64,000 nucleotides of DNA from a virus, in the IMG/VR virus record IMGVR_UViG_3300035661_000009, positions 96,016-160,015 of that record, one strand, 5' to 3'. The translations under genes and the position numbers were made by a program. Position 1 is the stretch's first letter. Every line of letters begins with the position of its first letter. Shown here piece after piece: positions 6,922-13,883 of this stretch. A model generated the notes under the pieces. The model was not told the DNA's origin. It made no database searches and saw only the letters and a list, made by a program, of their open reading frames with translations.

Positions 6922-7003
6922 TTGAGTAGGTTGGAATCGAACCAACTGTATCCGAAGATGGCAGATTTACAGTCTGCTGACTTCCCATGAAGTCATCTAC
7001 TCA
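6922..7003 (-). tRNA. tRNA-Tyr (GTA), long variable arm
   Basis: The acceptor TGAGTAG pairs with CTACTCA. The anticodon stem GCAGA/TCTGC encloses CTGTAAA (anticodon GTA). There is a long variable arm typical of bacterial tRNA-Tyr, and the T stem GTTGG/CCAAC encloses TTCGATT. It is the first gene downstream of the promoter at 7174-7202 and the tandem repeat at 7050-7148. Confidence 0.95.
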
Positions 7004-7049
7004 ATAACAACCAAACTAACTGTAACTATTAACGAAGTCAATCCGTTAA

Positions 7050-7148
7050 CCACTGCTCAACCACTGCTCAACCACTGCTCAACCACTGCTCAACCACTGC
7101 TCAACCACTGCTCAACCACTGCTCAACCACTGCTCAACCACTGCTCAA
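7050..7148. repeat. nine tandem copies of an 11-bp unit
   Basis: The unit CCACTGCTCAA is repeated nine times without any mismatch (99 bases). It lies in the transcribed leader between the leftward promoter at 7174-7202 and tRNA-Tyr at 7003. No gene crosses it. The 11-bp period is close to one DNA helical turn. Confidence 0.97.
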
Positions 7149-7173
7149 CCAACCCGTCCGCTACCGCCCGACA

Positions 7174-7202
7174 ACCCTATCACACCCGGTTCGTACCGTC
7201 AA
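7174..7202 (-). promoter_or_regulatory. promoter TTGACG-17-TAGGGT (leftward)
   Basis: TTGACG is at 7202-7197 and TAGGGT at 7179-7174, with a TG upstream of the -10. The core (CGAACCGGGTGTGATAGGGT) is the same as in the rightward promoter at 14438-14466. Both promoters lead into tRNA genes. The 127 bases upstream of it (7203-7329) hold no gene. Confidence 0.78.
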
Positions 7203-7282
7203 CACCCCGGCTTAACGCGCTGTGTTGCGGTTGCGCCGCTTATTCTTGCCTACCTGTATGCCCAACCCTAAGGCCGCAGTTA

Positions 7283-7306
7283 AAGCTATATTTAGTTATA
7301 TAGCTT
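7283..7306 (-). terminator. AT-rich hairpin downstream of the transglutaminase-like gene
   Basis: AAGCTATA at 7283-7290 pairs with TATAGCTT at 7299-7306, and the leftward strand continues TTTAAC. It lies 25 bases past the stop of the gene at 7330. It may be a weak terminator. Confidence 0.4.
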
Positions 7307-7329
7307 GGAAAGTGCCAAAAAAATATGTA

Positions 7330-7944
7330 TCACGGATAGATGACCTTTTCTCTGTTTAACTTACTATCTGTTACCGCAATTGCGGTGATTATGCCAGATA
7401 CGCAATACATGTCCACTATCTTTCTAGCGACCTCTTCAATCGAACTAAAATAACTGCTAGGGAGGTGATAGTCAGACCACCTATAGCCAAGATCGTTTTT
7501 AATTAGACAGACATTGTGTCCATTTTGTTTACCTTTATCATCTATCCAGCAAACAGATAGCATCCGGGTAGTCAGGTCTTTTTCTTCAAAGCTCCCTTCA
7601 TTTACGGCATTTTCTATAACGGTAACTTGATACAGAGCGAATTCATCACAGTCATGACTATCTACCGTATCTGTTCCGGTTCTTTCAAAATACGATGGAT
7701 AAGAATAGGCATTCCATAATTCCTTAGCTCCGTCGGCTACCCAAAGCTGTTGGCGTATAAAGAAGTATATGTCTTTAAAGGTGGCATATTTACTTACTGG
7801 CTTATCTTTCCAGTCTCTTTGATATATCCACCTATATGCCTTGCTCCATTTACAGTCTAACCCAAGACTTAGGACGGTATATAGGGTTATTTTAATAATA
7901 AAGACATAAAGCTGCATTAGTTTACGGAAGATAACTTTGTTCAT
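7330..7944 (-). CDS. transglutaminase-like cysteine hydrolase
   Basis: This 204-residue protein carries the papain/transglutaminase triad layout: Cys99 in HDCDEFAL, His143 in GHNVCLI and Asp158 in WSDYH. The region before it is helical, with a hydrophobic N-terminal stretch at about 10-30 that could be a membrane anchor or signal sequence. Related bacterial proteins act as peptidases, amidases or transglutaminases. Here the target is unknown. With two amidoligases in the same genome, an isopeptide- or amide-cleaving or transferring role is a reasonable inference but not shown. It ends the leftward operon that carries the tRNA cluster. Confidence 0.7.
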   Translation of the reverse strand: MNKVIFRKLMQLYVFIIKITLYTVLSLGLDCKWSKAYRWIYQRDWKDKPVSKYATFKDIYFFIRQQLWVADGAKELWNAYSYPSYFERTGTDTVDSHDCDEFALYQVTVIENAVNEGSFEEKDLTTRMLSVCWIDDKGKQNGHNVCLIKNDLGYRWSDYHLPSSYFSSIEEVARKIVDMYCVSGIITAIAVTDSKLNREKVIYP

Positions 7945-7966
7945 ATCCGTAAGATTGCTTATGAAG

Positions 7967-8037
7967 CGCGACCTCTGGGAATTAAACCCACCCTACTAAC
8001 CTATACCGGAATCTATGTCCTACGGAAACAAAGTCAC
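7967..8037 (-). other. degenerate tRNA-like element
   Basis: A 71-base segment has a 7-bp acceptor-like stem (GTGACTT with AGGTCGC, two wobbles) and a 4-bp T-arm-like hairpin TGGG/CCCA around TTTAATT. No anticodon stem can be formed that gives a U33-anticodon loop. It lies in the tRNA cluster and fills the gap between two genes. It may be a decayed tRNA. Confidence 0.3.
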
Positions 8038-8180
8038 ATTGCTGTGCTATATAGTTTCCATTCAATAGTTAGCCTAATCTGGCGATCGCTTATTTCTTTT
8101 ATAGGAACCTTGACTATTACCGCGTAGTCAGATGTGAGATCTCTTTTAAATATTGTCTTTTCGTAGGCTTGTTTTGTCAT
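8034..8180 (-). CDS. small orphan protein, 48 aa
   Basis: The start is set at the ATG at 8180, just past tRNA-Trp; a longer frame would run through three tRNA genes and is not credible. The product is a charged, beta-forming protein with a VIVKVPIKEI segment. It fits exactly between tRNA-Trp and the tRNA-like element, overlapping the latter by four bases. No function is recognised. Confidence 0.6.
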   Translation of the reverse strand: MTKQAYEKTIFKRDLTSDYAVIVKVPIKEISDRQIRLTIEWKLYSTAM

Positions 8181-8193
8181 AGTTACACGGACA

Positions 8194-8264
8194 CATAGAC
8201 ACATGGAGTCGAACCATGGCGAGAAGTTTTGGAGGCTTCTATGCTGCCGCAACATTTTGTCCGT
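8194..8264 (-). tRNA. tRNA-Trp (CCA)
   Basis: The anticodon arm GAAGC CTCCAAA ACTTC has the CTCCAAAA loop typical of bacterial tRNA-Trp. The T arm is CATGG/CCATG around TTCGACT, and the discriminator is G as in tRNA-Trp. The acceptor ACGGACA/TGTCTAT has one mismatch and one wobble. The D arm is compact. Confidence 0.78.
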
Positions 8265-8267
8265 AAG

Positions 8268-8338
8268 AGGGCTGACACAGAATTGAACTGTGATACAAAA
8301 GTTAACAGCTTTTTGCTTTACCGTTAAGCTATCAACCC
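8268..8338 (-). tRNA. tRNA-Asn (GTT)
   Basis: Acceptor GGGTTGA/TCAGCCC, D stem GCTT/AAGC, anticodon stem AAAAG/CTTTT with loop CTGTTAA (anticodon GTT), and T stem CACAG/CTGTG. It is separated by three bases from tRNA-Trp. Confidence 0.93.
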
Positions 8339-8343
8339 ATAAA

Positions 8344-8417
8344 TCAGACATGAAAGATTCGAACTTTCGGCCTCTTGCGCCCAAGGCAAGCGCTCTACCA
8401 AACTGAGCTAATGTCTG
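8344..8417 (-). tRNA. tRNA-Pro (TGG)
   Basis: Acceptor CAGACAT/ATGTCTG, D stem GCTC/GAGC, anticodon stem CTTGC/GCAAG with loop CTTGGGC (anticodon TGG), and T stem GAAAG/CTTTC. It is the first tRNA of the Pro-Asn-Trp cluster. Confidence 0.95.
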
Positions 8418-8422
8418 AAAAT

Positions 8423-8440
8423 ACCCCTATTTCTAGGGGT
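8423..8440 (-). terminator. hairpin between mRNA and tRNA cluster
   Basis: A 7-bp stem ACCCCTA/TAGGGGT encloses a GAAA tetraloop on the leftward RNA and is followed by ATTTTC. It lies 6 bases before tRNA-Pro and after the stop of the gene at 8470. It may be a partial terminator or an RNA-processing stem that frees the tRNA. Confidence 0.55.
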
Positions 8441-8469
8441 TTGATGCCTTTAAGATTGATACCTCCACA

Positions 8470-8913
8470 TTACTCCGATACATGAACCATCGTGCCAACT
8501 TGGCTAAAATTGGGGATAGCGACAATTTGCTGATTGTAATCCTCAAAGGAGGCATTGCCGGTTATGGCTGTGATATTTAAATCCTCTAGCTTAAGAAAGG
8601 CGGCAAAAGCCCATGTCCTTAGTAATTTGCCTGATTCATAAAAGCAGCCAACTTGCTCATTTACATCATCGATGGCCCATACCATGCCCCCATTGTCTGT
8701 CATAAAGGGTGAGATCCCGAATGCTTTATCGTCGCCGCAGCCGAACTTAACCATTTCTGAATGGATAATATTCGTTAACGTCGCAGTATCTCCCCAGCTA
8801 CCTTTTCCACGAAGTAGCGCATTTTGAAGAATTTCAGGCAATAAATCTCCTAGCTTACGAGTATATAGCCATACTGCCCGAGCCCCATGCTTAACTACGA
8901 TATTTCCACGCAT
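8470..8913 (-). CDS. orphan protein, 147 aa
   Basis: A mixed alpha/beta protein. It contains GISPFMTDNGG near residues 66-76, a following VWAIDD strand, and an AFAAFLKLEDL helix near the C-terminal third. No motif is recognised. Its start overlaps the stop of the upstream acidic gene by one base, so they are coupled. Confidence 0.7.
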   Translation of the reverse strand: MRGNIVVKHGARAVWLYTRKLGDLLPEILQNALLRGKGSWGDTATLTNIIHSEMVKFGCGDDKAFGISPFMTDNGGMVWAIDDVNEQVGCFYESGKLLRTWAFAAFLKLEDLNITAITGNASFEDYNQQIVAIPNFSQVGTMVHVSE

Positions 8914-9218
8914 TAGTATTCATCCATTTCTGAGAGAAAGATTCCAGCCTCTACTTCATTTACTTCATTTACTTCATTTTCATCGATATAACCATCATTA
9001 TAACTGTCATGGATAAGGTCGAATAGATTATCCCACTGTTCGGGCGATAAGTCAACTTCTTCTAGTGATAGCCATTCATTGCCCGATCGTTCATAAACCT
9101 CAATAATCTCAGCTTCATCGTTGGCAATGTAAGCGTCTACTAGTAAATCCCTAGTATCTGCAAAGAACTCTACGCGTACATTAGCTAAATCATTTACATT
9201 AGGCAGTGCGGTAATCAT
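8913..9218 (-). CDS. acidic orphan protein, 101 aa, NEV repeat
   Basis: A very acidic protein whose C terminus carries an in-frame NEV tripeptide repeat from a 9-base tandem DNA repeat near 8952-8980. It overlaps its upstream gene by 4 bases and its downstream gene by one. A DNA-mimic or adaptor role would fit the charge but is speculation. Confidence 0.65.
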   Translation of the reverse strand: MITALPNVNDLANVRVEFFADTRDLLVDAYIANDEAEIIEVYERSGNEWLSLEEVDLSPEQWDNLFDLIHDSYNDGYIDENEVNEVNEVEAGIFLSEMDEY

Positions 9219-9907
9219 AGTTTGGCCAACCCTTCCAGTAGTTTAGTTAAATTCGCCTTACTTTCGTCTGAAGAGAGGTTAATCGGGACATCAACATAAC
9301 TAACCTCCGCTGATTTACTGTTAATACCCAACGCGACTTTAACTCCGTTAGGTAGTTCTAGCCCCATATTGAATCCGGGCTTTTCATTTACAATTTTAAC
9401 CGTAGTAAAATCCTTCAACGATTCCTTAATCCGGTTAAAGATTTCAAGCCTTGCTGGAGCTTCTTCGATCCGCTTCTTTCTAATGCTATCGACCATATCG
9501 GTATCGATACGTTGATCGAATAAAAGCTGATTTTTTACAGCAACTACTTCCGTAAGAGTCTTAACCAATTCACGTAAACGACTCTTATATCGTTCCTTAT
9601 CCCAGATAGAATCGGTTTCGACGATGATGTAGCTATGTTTATTTACGGCAGCTACCTTCTCACCTTCAAGGTTTACAGTAATACGAATACGACGGGCCTG
9701 AGAAGGATCTTGTACAACTCCCGAATTATTCCCACGACTGCCTGGAGATCGTTGGTTTTCAACGAAAATGTTAATAATGTTCTTCAACTCAGGATGGTCA
9801 ATAGTTAGCTTACCCTCACTATTGTTTGCTCCCGTAAGCATTACCTTAAATTCTGGGTATCTAATGCCGAAGTCAATTAAAGCCTGCGTCATTTCATTAA
9901 TAAGCAT
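9215..9907 (-). CDS. orphan protein, 230 aa, alpha/beta
   Basis: The first gene after the promoter at 9978-10006, with AGGAAA before its ATG. It has a central helical part (residues about 105-170, rich in Arg, Lys, Leu and Glu) flanked by beta-rich segments. No catalytic motif is recognised. It is coupled to the acidic 101-residue gene by an ATGA overlap. Confidence 0.72.
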   Translation of the reverse strand: MLINEMTQALIDFGIRYPEFKVMLTGANNSEGKLTIDHPELKNIINIFVENQRSPGSRGNNSGVVQDPSQARRIRITVNLEGEKVAAVNKHSYIIVETDSIWDKERYKSRLRELVKTLTEVVAVKNQLLFDQRIDTDMVDSIRKKRIEEAPARLEIFNRIKESLKDFTTVKIVNEKPGFNMGLELPNGVKVALGINSKSAEVSYVDVPINLSSDESKANLTKLLEGLAKL

Positions 9908-9977
9908 TATGGTTTCCTGTTTAGTTTCTATTTACTGCGACAATTCCAAAGCCTTACCGCGTCCGACCGACCTCTCA

Positions 9978-10006
9978 ACCCTACCACGGTCGGTTTCCGG
10001 TTGCAA
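9978..10006 (-). promoter_or_regulatory. promoter TTGCAA-17-TAGGGT (leftward)
   Basis: TTGCAA is at 10006-10001 and TAGGGT at 9983-9978, with an upstream TG. It is nearly identical over more than 35 bases to the promoter at 4508-4536. It drives the 9907-to-7330 operon with the Pro, Asn and Trp tRNAs. Confidence 0.75.
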
Positions 10007-10018
10007 GGGCCGAGCGGA

Positions 10019-10246
10019 TCAAGCACTTGCCATAAATAAGTAATTCCAACGCTCCCCAGCTACTTCTTTATTTACTAGGAAATCGTATGGAAGTTGATCA
10101 GCAAAATGATTTAAGCATAGATCACATGTCTTGCTGCCATCAACAAAAGCCTCTTCTATGCGAGCTTGCTGACATAAATCGCAACAATGGGGTGGTTTAA
10201 CTACTTCTAATGCCGCTAATGCTTCAATTTTTTCGATTGTATTCAT
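10019..10246 (-). CDS. small zinc-finger protein, 75 aa
   Basis: A CCxLC motif at about residues 21-25 and a CxLC motif at 42-45, separated by about 18 residues, form a likely four-Cys zinc site. The N terminus is helical. No further function can be read. It is the last gene of the operon that begins at 12034. Confidence 0.7.
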   Translation of the reverse strand: MNTIEKIEALAALEVVKPPHCCDLCQQARIEEAFVDGSKTCDLCLNHFADQLPYDFLVNKEVAGERWNYLFMASA

Positions 10247-10257
10247 AATTTCCTAGG

Positions 10258-10653
10258 TTAGTCTAATCTTCCTGATTTCATCTCTTTGATTACGGCTCTT
10301 AATATCTCAAATCCTTCATCTGAAAGCGGAAAGTCATCTTTACGGAGTTTATTTATAATACGTTTCGCTCTCTTTTTAGCTGACCTACTCGGCCTCTTTG
10401 TATAATCAAACTTCTCATATTTCTCATACTGTCCGTATTTAGAGCGCCGACCACGCAGTATATCTATTTCTAGCTCAAGCTGCTTGTCGGTCATATTCTT
10501 ATACCTATCCCGAGTCTCCTTCATATCGGTAGGATTGATTGAGTTAGATGGGTTACTTGGACCCAGATCTCCGGGATCCTCATCTCCACCATATGGATCA
10601 AAATCCCTCCTAACTCCTGGTTTATTCAGGTTTTCATTTTTATATCGGCTCAT
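10258..10653 (-). CDS. basic orphan protein, 131 aa
   Basis: The N-terminal third is rich in Pro, Asn, Gly and Asp and probably disordered. The C-terminal half is basic (a KRPSRSAKKRAKR segment at about residues 87-99) and helical, which fits nucleic-acid binding. The end of the upstream gene overlaps its start by 14 bases. Confidence 0.65.
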   Translation of the reverse strand: MSRYKNENLNKPGVRRDFDPYGGDEDPGDLGPSNPSNSINPTDMKETRDRYKNMTDKQLELEIDILRGRRSKYGQYEKYEKFDYTKRPSRSAKKRAKRIINKLRKDDFPLSDEGFEILRAVIKEMKSGRLD

Positions 10654-10945
10654 TTACTATCGTTTCTCCACTGCAAGTGGTTGATCTATAAACAGCAGTA
10701 AGTAGGTAGTTTATCCATTCTTTAAGCGGGACGCGGTTAAGACGGGCGGGAGAGGGCAGCCTATACTTCCTCCAAGCAATAACCTTTGGTCCAGCATGAA
10801 GTATTTCTACAATACTCATATCTCCTACGATATGGGCTGGCATACGCCAACAAGTATTTTCATTAATTGAAAAAAGATAGAACTTCTTTTTCGTTTTGTT
10901 GTAAAGGAACTTCTGACCTAAATATATCTCTTGTTTCCATGCCAT
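10640..10945 (-). CDS. orphan protein, 101 aa, tandem paralog 3
   Basis: The N-terminal half (FLYNKTKKKFYLFSI, then a WRMP element) resembles the two genes just upstream. All three have a threonine/lysine turn, a short strand, an RxP or RFP element and a C-terminal helix. It was probably made by tandem duplication. Function unknown. Confidence 0.65.
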   Translation of the reverse strand: MAWKQEIYLGQKFLYNKTKKKFYLFSINENTCWRMPAHIVGDMSIVEILHAGPKVIAWRKYRLPSPARLNRVPLKEWINYLLTAVYRSTTCSGETIVNEPI

Positions 10946-11260
10946 TTAATATCTCCACAGGCTAGACAGCGTAGAATTGCTGGAAACGGTGTTAACTGGC
11001 CGTTCAAACATACTTAGCGCGTATTTAAATAAAAAGTTTCTGTCTTTATTAAGCCCAGCATAGGTTCTATCGATATGCAAATCCCACCAGTCACGTGGCT
11101 TATTTGCACTTAGCAGCGAAGATAAATCAGTCGTAATTGGTGGCACTCTCCACACTCTACCATCTAGGGTCACTATAAAGGTTCTTTTTTGAGTCGTCTT
11201 ATAAAAAGTGTCGTTGCTGCCGCTAATATGTCTAATCCACATTAAGCATCTCCAAGGCAA
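10946..11260 (-). CDS. orphan protein, 104 aa, tandem paralog 2
   Basis: It shares the layout of its neighbours: FYKTTQKRTFIV near residues 19-30, then WRVPP, then a helix ending FERPVN. It overlaps the upstream paralog by 19 bases and abuts the downstream one. Function unknown. Confidence 0.65.
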   Translation of the reverse strand: MPWRCLMWIRHISGSNDTFYKTTQKRTFIVTLDGRVWRVPPITTDLSSLLSANKPRDWWDLHIDRTYAGLNKDRNFLFKYALSMFERPVNTVSSNSTLSSLWRY

Positions 11261-11595
11261 GAGAGGGGTCGAGCTTGCGGTGATAAGGCGAATTTAAGTA
11301 ATTCTTTGCGAGTATAGATAGTGGGATTAGGATCAGGATTAGGATTGAGAGGTACGTCGCTCCCGTTCCAATCTAAAGCGGCCCATTGATTATAAAATTT
11401 ATCTAAATTTGGATTCACATCTTCGTGTTTAAATTCTAATATTCCTGGGAATCTAAAGTAATCTAAGTTTTTAATTGGAAATCTAAGTTTATAGATATAG
11501 GGTTCGGTCAACTTACGGAGATCTACAATTATAAGGTATTCTTTAGTTTTAGTTATTAAAAACTTGCTACCGCAGTATTTATAATTTATAAACAT
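11242..11595 (-). CDS. orphan protein, 117 aa, tandem paralog 1
   Basis: It begins MFINYKYCG and has FLITKTKEYLIIV near residues 12-24, then YKLRFP, and a C-terminal helix ending ARPLS. A short NPNPDPNP proline/asparagine repeat lies near residue 85. It looks like a diverged paralog of the two downstream genes. Confidence 0.65.
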   Translation of the reverse strand: MFINYKYCGSKFLITKTKEYLIIVDLRKLTEPYIYKLRFPIKNLDYFRFPGILEFKHEDVNPNLDKFYNQWAALDWNGSDVPLNPNPDPNPTIYTRKELLKFALSPQARPLSCLGDA

Positions 11596-11611
11596 ATTAG
11601 TTTTTATTCTT

Positions 11612-12034
11612 TTACTCCATCAATTCTTCGATTTCATAATTTGGGTAATGGTATTTAATGAGACTCTCGCCCTCAAGCGGAATAGACTTTAAATAACACT
11701 TATTCCCATCATCTACCCATTTGACACTATCTACGGCTTCCAAGTCGTTGGTATTGACACTTAGCTTATCAATACAATACGTAACCTTGCTAAACTCAAC
11801 AATAGCGACATGACTCCCAGCAAAGAAATCTTTCTTGCATCGGCCACATTGATACATGGCTGTGTTAAAATCACGACAAGTTACTAAACCATCGCAGTCT
11901 TTATGGTAAATATCCTCAAATGGGACCATAGCGAATTCTTCGTCGATATCCATTGGCCGCTTTGCGGTAATGTGAAATAACGTCGCTTGAGCTTTTGCCT
12001 TTTGAGCCGTTGGGCTCGTCGTTCTGGTGACCAT
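11612..12034 (-). CDS. zinc-knuckle orphan protein, 140 aa
   Basis: It contains CxxC at about residues 64-67 (YQCGRCKKDFF) plus an upstream HKDC and a CRDF element, which may bind zinc. The ATG at 12034 lies about where transcription from the promoter at 12041-12069 should begin, so the mRNA may be leaderless. The next in-frame ATG at 11953 has no clear ribosome binding site. Function unknown. Confidence 0.68.
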   Translation of the reverse strand: MVTRTTSPTAQKAKAQATLFHITAKRPMDIDEEFAMVPFEDIYHKDCDGLVTCRDFNTAMYQCGRCKKDFFAGSHVAIVEFSKVTYCIDKLSVNTNDLEAVDSVKWVDDGNKCYLKSIPLEGESLIKYHYPNYEIEELME

Positions 12035-12040
12035 GCCGCA

Positions 12041-12069
12041 ACCCTACCACGGTCGGTTTCCGGTTGCAA
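12041..12069 (-). promoter_or_regulatory. promoter TTGCAA-17-TAGGGT (leftward)
   Basis: TTGCAA is at 12069-12064 and TAGGGT at 12046-12041, with a TG before the -10. It is the third near-copy of the element at 4508 and 9978. It is back to back with the rightward promoter at 12105-12134. Confidence 0.75.
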
Positions 12070-12104
12070 GAGGCGTTGGCGGTTTGGCGTGCGGGGTGGA
12101 GCGG

Positions 12105-12134
12105 TTGACGTGCAAGGTAACGGTGTGATAGGGT
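12105..12134 (+). promoter_or_regulatory. promoter TTGACG-18-TAGGGT (rightward)
   Basis: TTGACG is at 12105-12110 and TAGGGT at 12129-12134, with TG upstream of the -10. It starts the rightward arm. The 119-base leader to the first gene at 12254 shows no gene and no obvious conserved structure. Confidence 0.72.
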
Positions 12135-12253
12135 CGGGCTGGCGGTTTTCAAGAAACCCGGAAGACAGTCATATTCAAGGGAAGCCCCGCGATAGTCTTA
12201 TACAAAAGTATTCGTAGGTTCCGCAGCACACAAATAACCCAAAACAGCAATCC

Positions 12254-12778
12254 ATGAGATTAGAAACCAGAGCACAAAGATATGCTAAGAAAGCCCGAGA
12301 CTCAAAGATTGTTAAACTACCTTTTGCATTCGCTGCCACAAATTTCACAAATGATGGTAACGTTGCTTTCCTAAGCCGAGCGTTGGCTTGCTTTGGTGGG
12401 CATACAATGCATATAATCGGACGTATGCCGTCTGAGCATGAATTGTCTCGCCTATCTGGCGGGCATAGCAGGTTAGTTAAATGGGTTAGTTATAAGAACC
12501 CGACCCACTTCCTATCTGATAATCAAGATAAAGAATTGGTCTGCGCTGAGCTAGACGACAGAAGCGTGCCATTAAATGAGGTTAAGTGGAATTATGTTCA
12601 TGAAACCATTGTAATTCTTGGCAATGAAATGGATGGTATCCCTGTAGAAATTATGGCCAAGAGTAAGTTGGTGGAATTGCCAATGAAATCAAAGGGGTGG
12701 TGCCTTAATACCAGTATGACCGGTAATATCATTGGTTATGATTATATGAATAAATATCTCAATGGGTCAATGACATGA
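12254..12778 (+). CDS. SpoU/TrmH-type RNA ribose methyltransferase
   Basis: This 174-residue protein has the three SPOUT motifs: NDGNVAFLSRAL near residues 33-44 (motif 1), VILGNEMDGIP at about 121-131 (motif 2), and ELPMKSKGWCLNTSMTGNI at about 140-160 (motif 3). SpoU enzymes use SAM and a trefoil knot to methylate ribose 2'-OH groups of tRNA or rRNA. The size fits a minimal catalytic domain without an RNA-binding extension. No Shine-Dalgarno sequence is clear before the ATG. As the first gene of the rightward arm, with tRNA genes nearby, modification of phage or host tRNA is the likely role. Confidence 0.85.
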   Translation: MRLETRAQRYAKKARDSKIVKLPFAFAATNFTNDGNVAFLSRALACFGGHTMHIIGRMPSEHELSRLSGGHSRLVKWVSYKNPTHFLSDNQDKELVCAELDDRSVPLNEVKWNYVHETIVILGNEMDGIPVEIMAKSKLVELPMKSKGWCLNTSMTGNIIGYDYMNKYLNGSMT

Positions 12779-13002
12779 TCCCGTTCTTCTGGGACAGTGT
12801 GCACAATAGATTGCAAATAAGTCGAGTCGCCAGTAATCCCACCAACCCATTTAAGTTCTTTACCAAAGCATATAGATCTAATATAAGGTCCGCTCAAGGG
12901 AACGAGACGGTTGGTATTGAGCGTTGGCATTATGCCCAAATAGACGGACATACCGCTTACTTTATAAATGATGTTAATTGGTCTGTTATAGATAAGGAAT
13001 AG
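12775..13002 (+). CDS. small orphan protein, 75 aa
   Basis: A small aromatic-rich protein, coupled to the SpoU gene by an ATGA overlap. It contains a HYAQIDGHTAYFIND beta segment. No motif is recognised. Confidence 0.6.
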   Translation: MIPFFWDSVHNRLQISRVASNPTNPFKFFTKAYRSNIRSAQGNETVGIERWHYAQIDGHTAYFINDVNWSVIDKE

Positions 13003-13010
13003 AGGCGTTT

Positions 13011-13241
13011 ATGTTTGTCGTACAAGGACAAGCCGCAGTTTTAGTTGGAAAGTATTGGTCGCCTAAAACGGGCGATTTCTATAGAACCGGAATGGCGTAC
13101 CCGGCTGATAAATTTGGCCTGTTAAGGGCTCGGTATGCTGTTATTAGACTTAACTCAGTTTTTCGCATCGAAGCCAAGTCTAAAAGTAAAATACCGGGCC
13201 ATCTTGCTCAAAAACGATTAAAATATGGAGAAGAATTGTGA
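13011..13241 (+). CDS. basic miniprotein, MFV type, 76 aa
   Basis: It begins MFVVQG behind an AGGCG ribosome binding site. It is beta-rich in the first half and strongly basic in the last third (KSKSKIPGHLAQKR). It overlaps the next small gene by 4 bases. Function unknown. Confidence 0.62.
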   Translation: MFVVQGQAAVLVGKYWSPKTGDFYRTGMAYPADKFGLLRARYAVIRLNSVFRIEAKSKSKIPGHLAQKRLKYGEEL

Positions 13242-13408
13242 GTATAACTGTTGAAGACGCGATCGATGGAGGAAGTAGGGTTATTTGGGGTTGCGCTTGG
13301 TTCTACGGAGCGTATAATATAGACCAGACCTTTTGGCAAGCCGCCATTCCGGCGTTAACTATCATTATTTTAGCGGCTTTGTGGATGAAAAAGGACATAG
13401 GTGAATAG
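13238..13408 (+). CDS. small membrane protein, 56 aa, GTG start
   Basis: A GTG at 13238 overlaps the preceding stop (GTGA). The product has a polar N terminus and a hydrophobic segment at about residues 36-50 (PALTIIILAALWM), with a KKD positive end. It is a single-pass membrane protein of unknown role. The next gene's ATG follows immediately at 13409. Confidence 0.6.
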   Translation: MSITVEDAIDGGSRVIWGCAWFYGAYNIDQTFWQAAIPALTIIILAALWMKKDIGE

Positions 13409-13666
13409 ATGAGTTACTCTAGTTTTACTAAAAAAGAAAAAGCGGCTTTATATAGACTTGCAGTACAAATAGAACATGAAGGTGGATTGCAAGGGTTATT
13501 TAAAGGATGTGACAATTGGGCCCCTTATATGGATAGCTTGCCGTTTGAGTTCTCACAAGAGCTTTCTGAACTAATGAGCAAATTCGATAAGTTCGAGAAA
13601 AGAATTTACGAGGGCTATCTCTATGCTGAAGAATTTGATGAAGTAGAAGCGGGGCTAGATGATTAA
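13409..13666 (+). CDS. orphan helical protein, 85 aa
   Basis: An acidic helical protein, with a basic KKEKAALYRL helix at the N terminus and an acidic C terminus. It starts immediately after the small membrane protein and overlaps the next gene by 8 bases. No motif is recognised. Confidence 0.65.
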   Translation: MSYSSFTKKEKAALYRLAVQIEHEGGLQGLFKGCDNWAPYMDSLPFEFSQELSELMSKFDKFEKRIYEGYLYAEEFDEVEAGLDD

Positions 13667-13883
13667 AATCAATGACTGGATGGAATTATCTAAAAAAATG
13701 GGTGGTGTTAGGGCCCCGGCGGAATGTCAAGACACCGCTTTAATCGAAATAATCAACCAAGAATTAGCTGCTATGGAAGCTCGTATTATAGAAGTATTTA
13801 AAGCTAAACTTAAAGACCAAGAGCAACAGATAATGTATCAATTTGCCGCTATGAAGCAAGCAGCAAGAAATAAAAAGGGATAA
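13659..13883 (+). CDS. coiled-coil protein, 74 aa
   Basis: The C-terminal two thirds are a continuous Glu/Gln/Ala/Lys/Met helix with heptad spacing, ending in a basic NKKG tail. Function unknown. Confidence 0.62.
   Translation: MIKINDWMELSKKMGGVRAPAECQDTALIEIINQELAAMEARIIEVFKAKLKDQEQQIMYQFAAMKQAARNKKG

Noticed and set aside
7050-7148. CRISPR array
   Set aside because: The 11-bp units follow each other directly with no unique spacers, so it is a simple tandem repeat.
8034-8384. 116-codon frame as one gene
   Set aside because: Its upstream 60% covers tRNA-Trp, tRNA-Asn and most of tRNA-Pro; only the part from the ATG at 8180 is kept.
11987-12217. 76-codon rightward frame across the divergent promoters
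   Set aside because: It covers both promoters and begins inside an opposing gene; no ribosome binding site.
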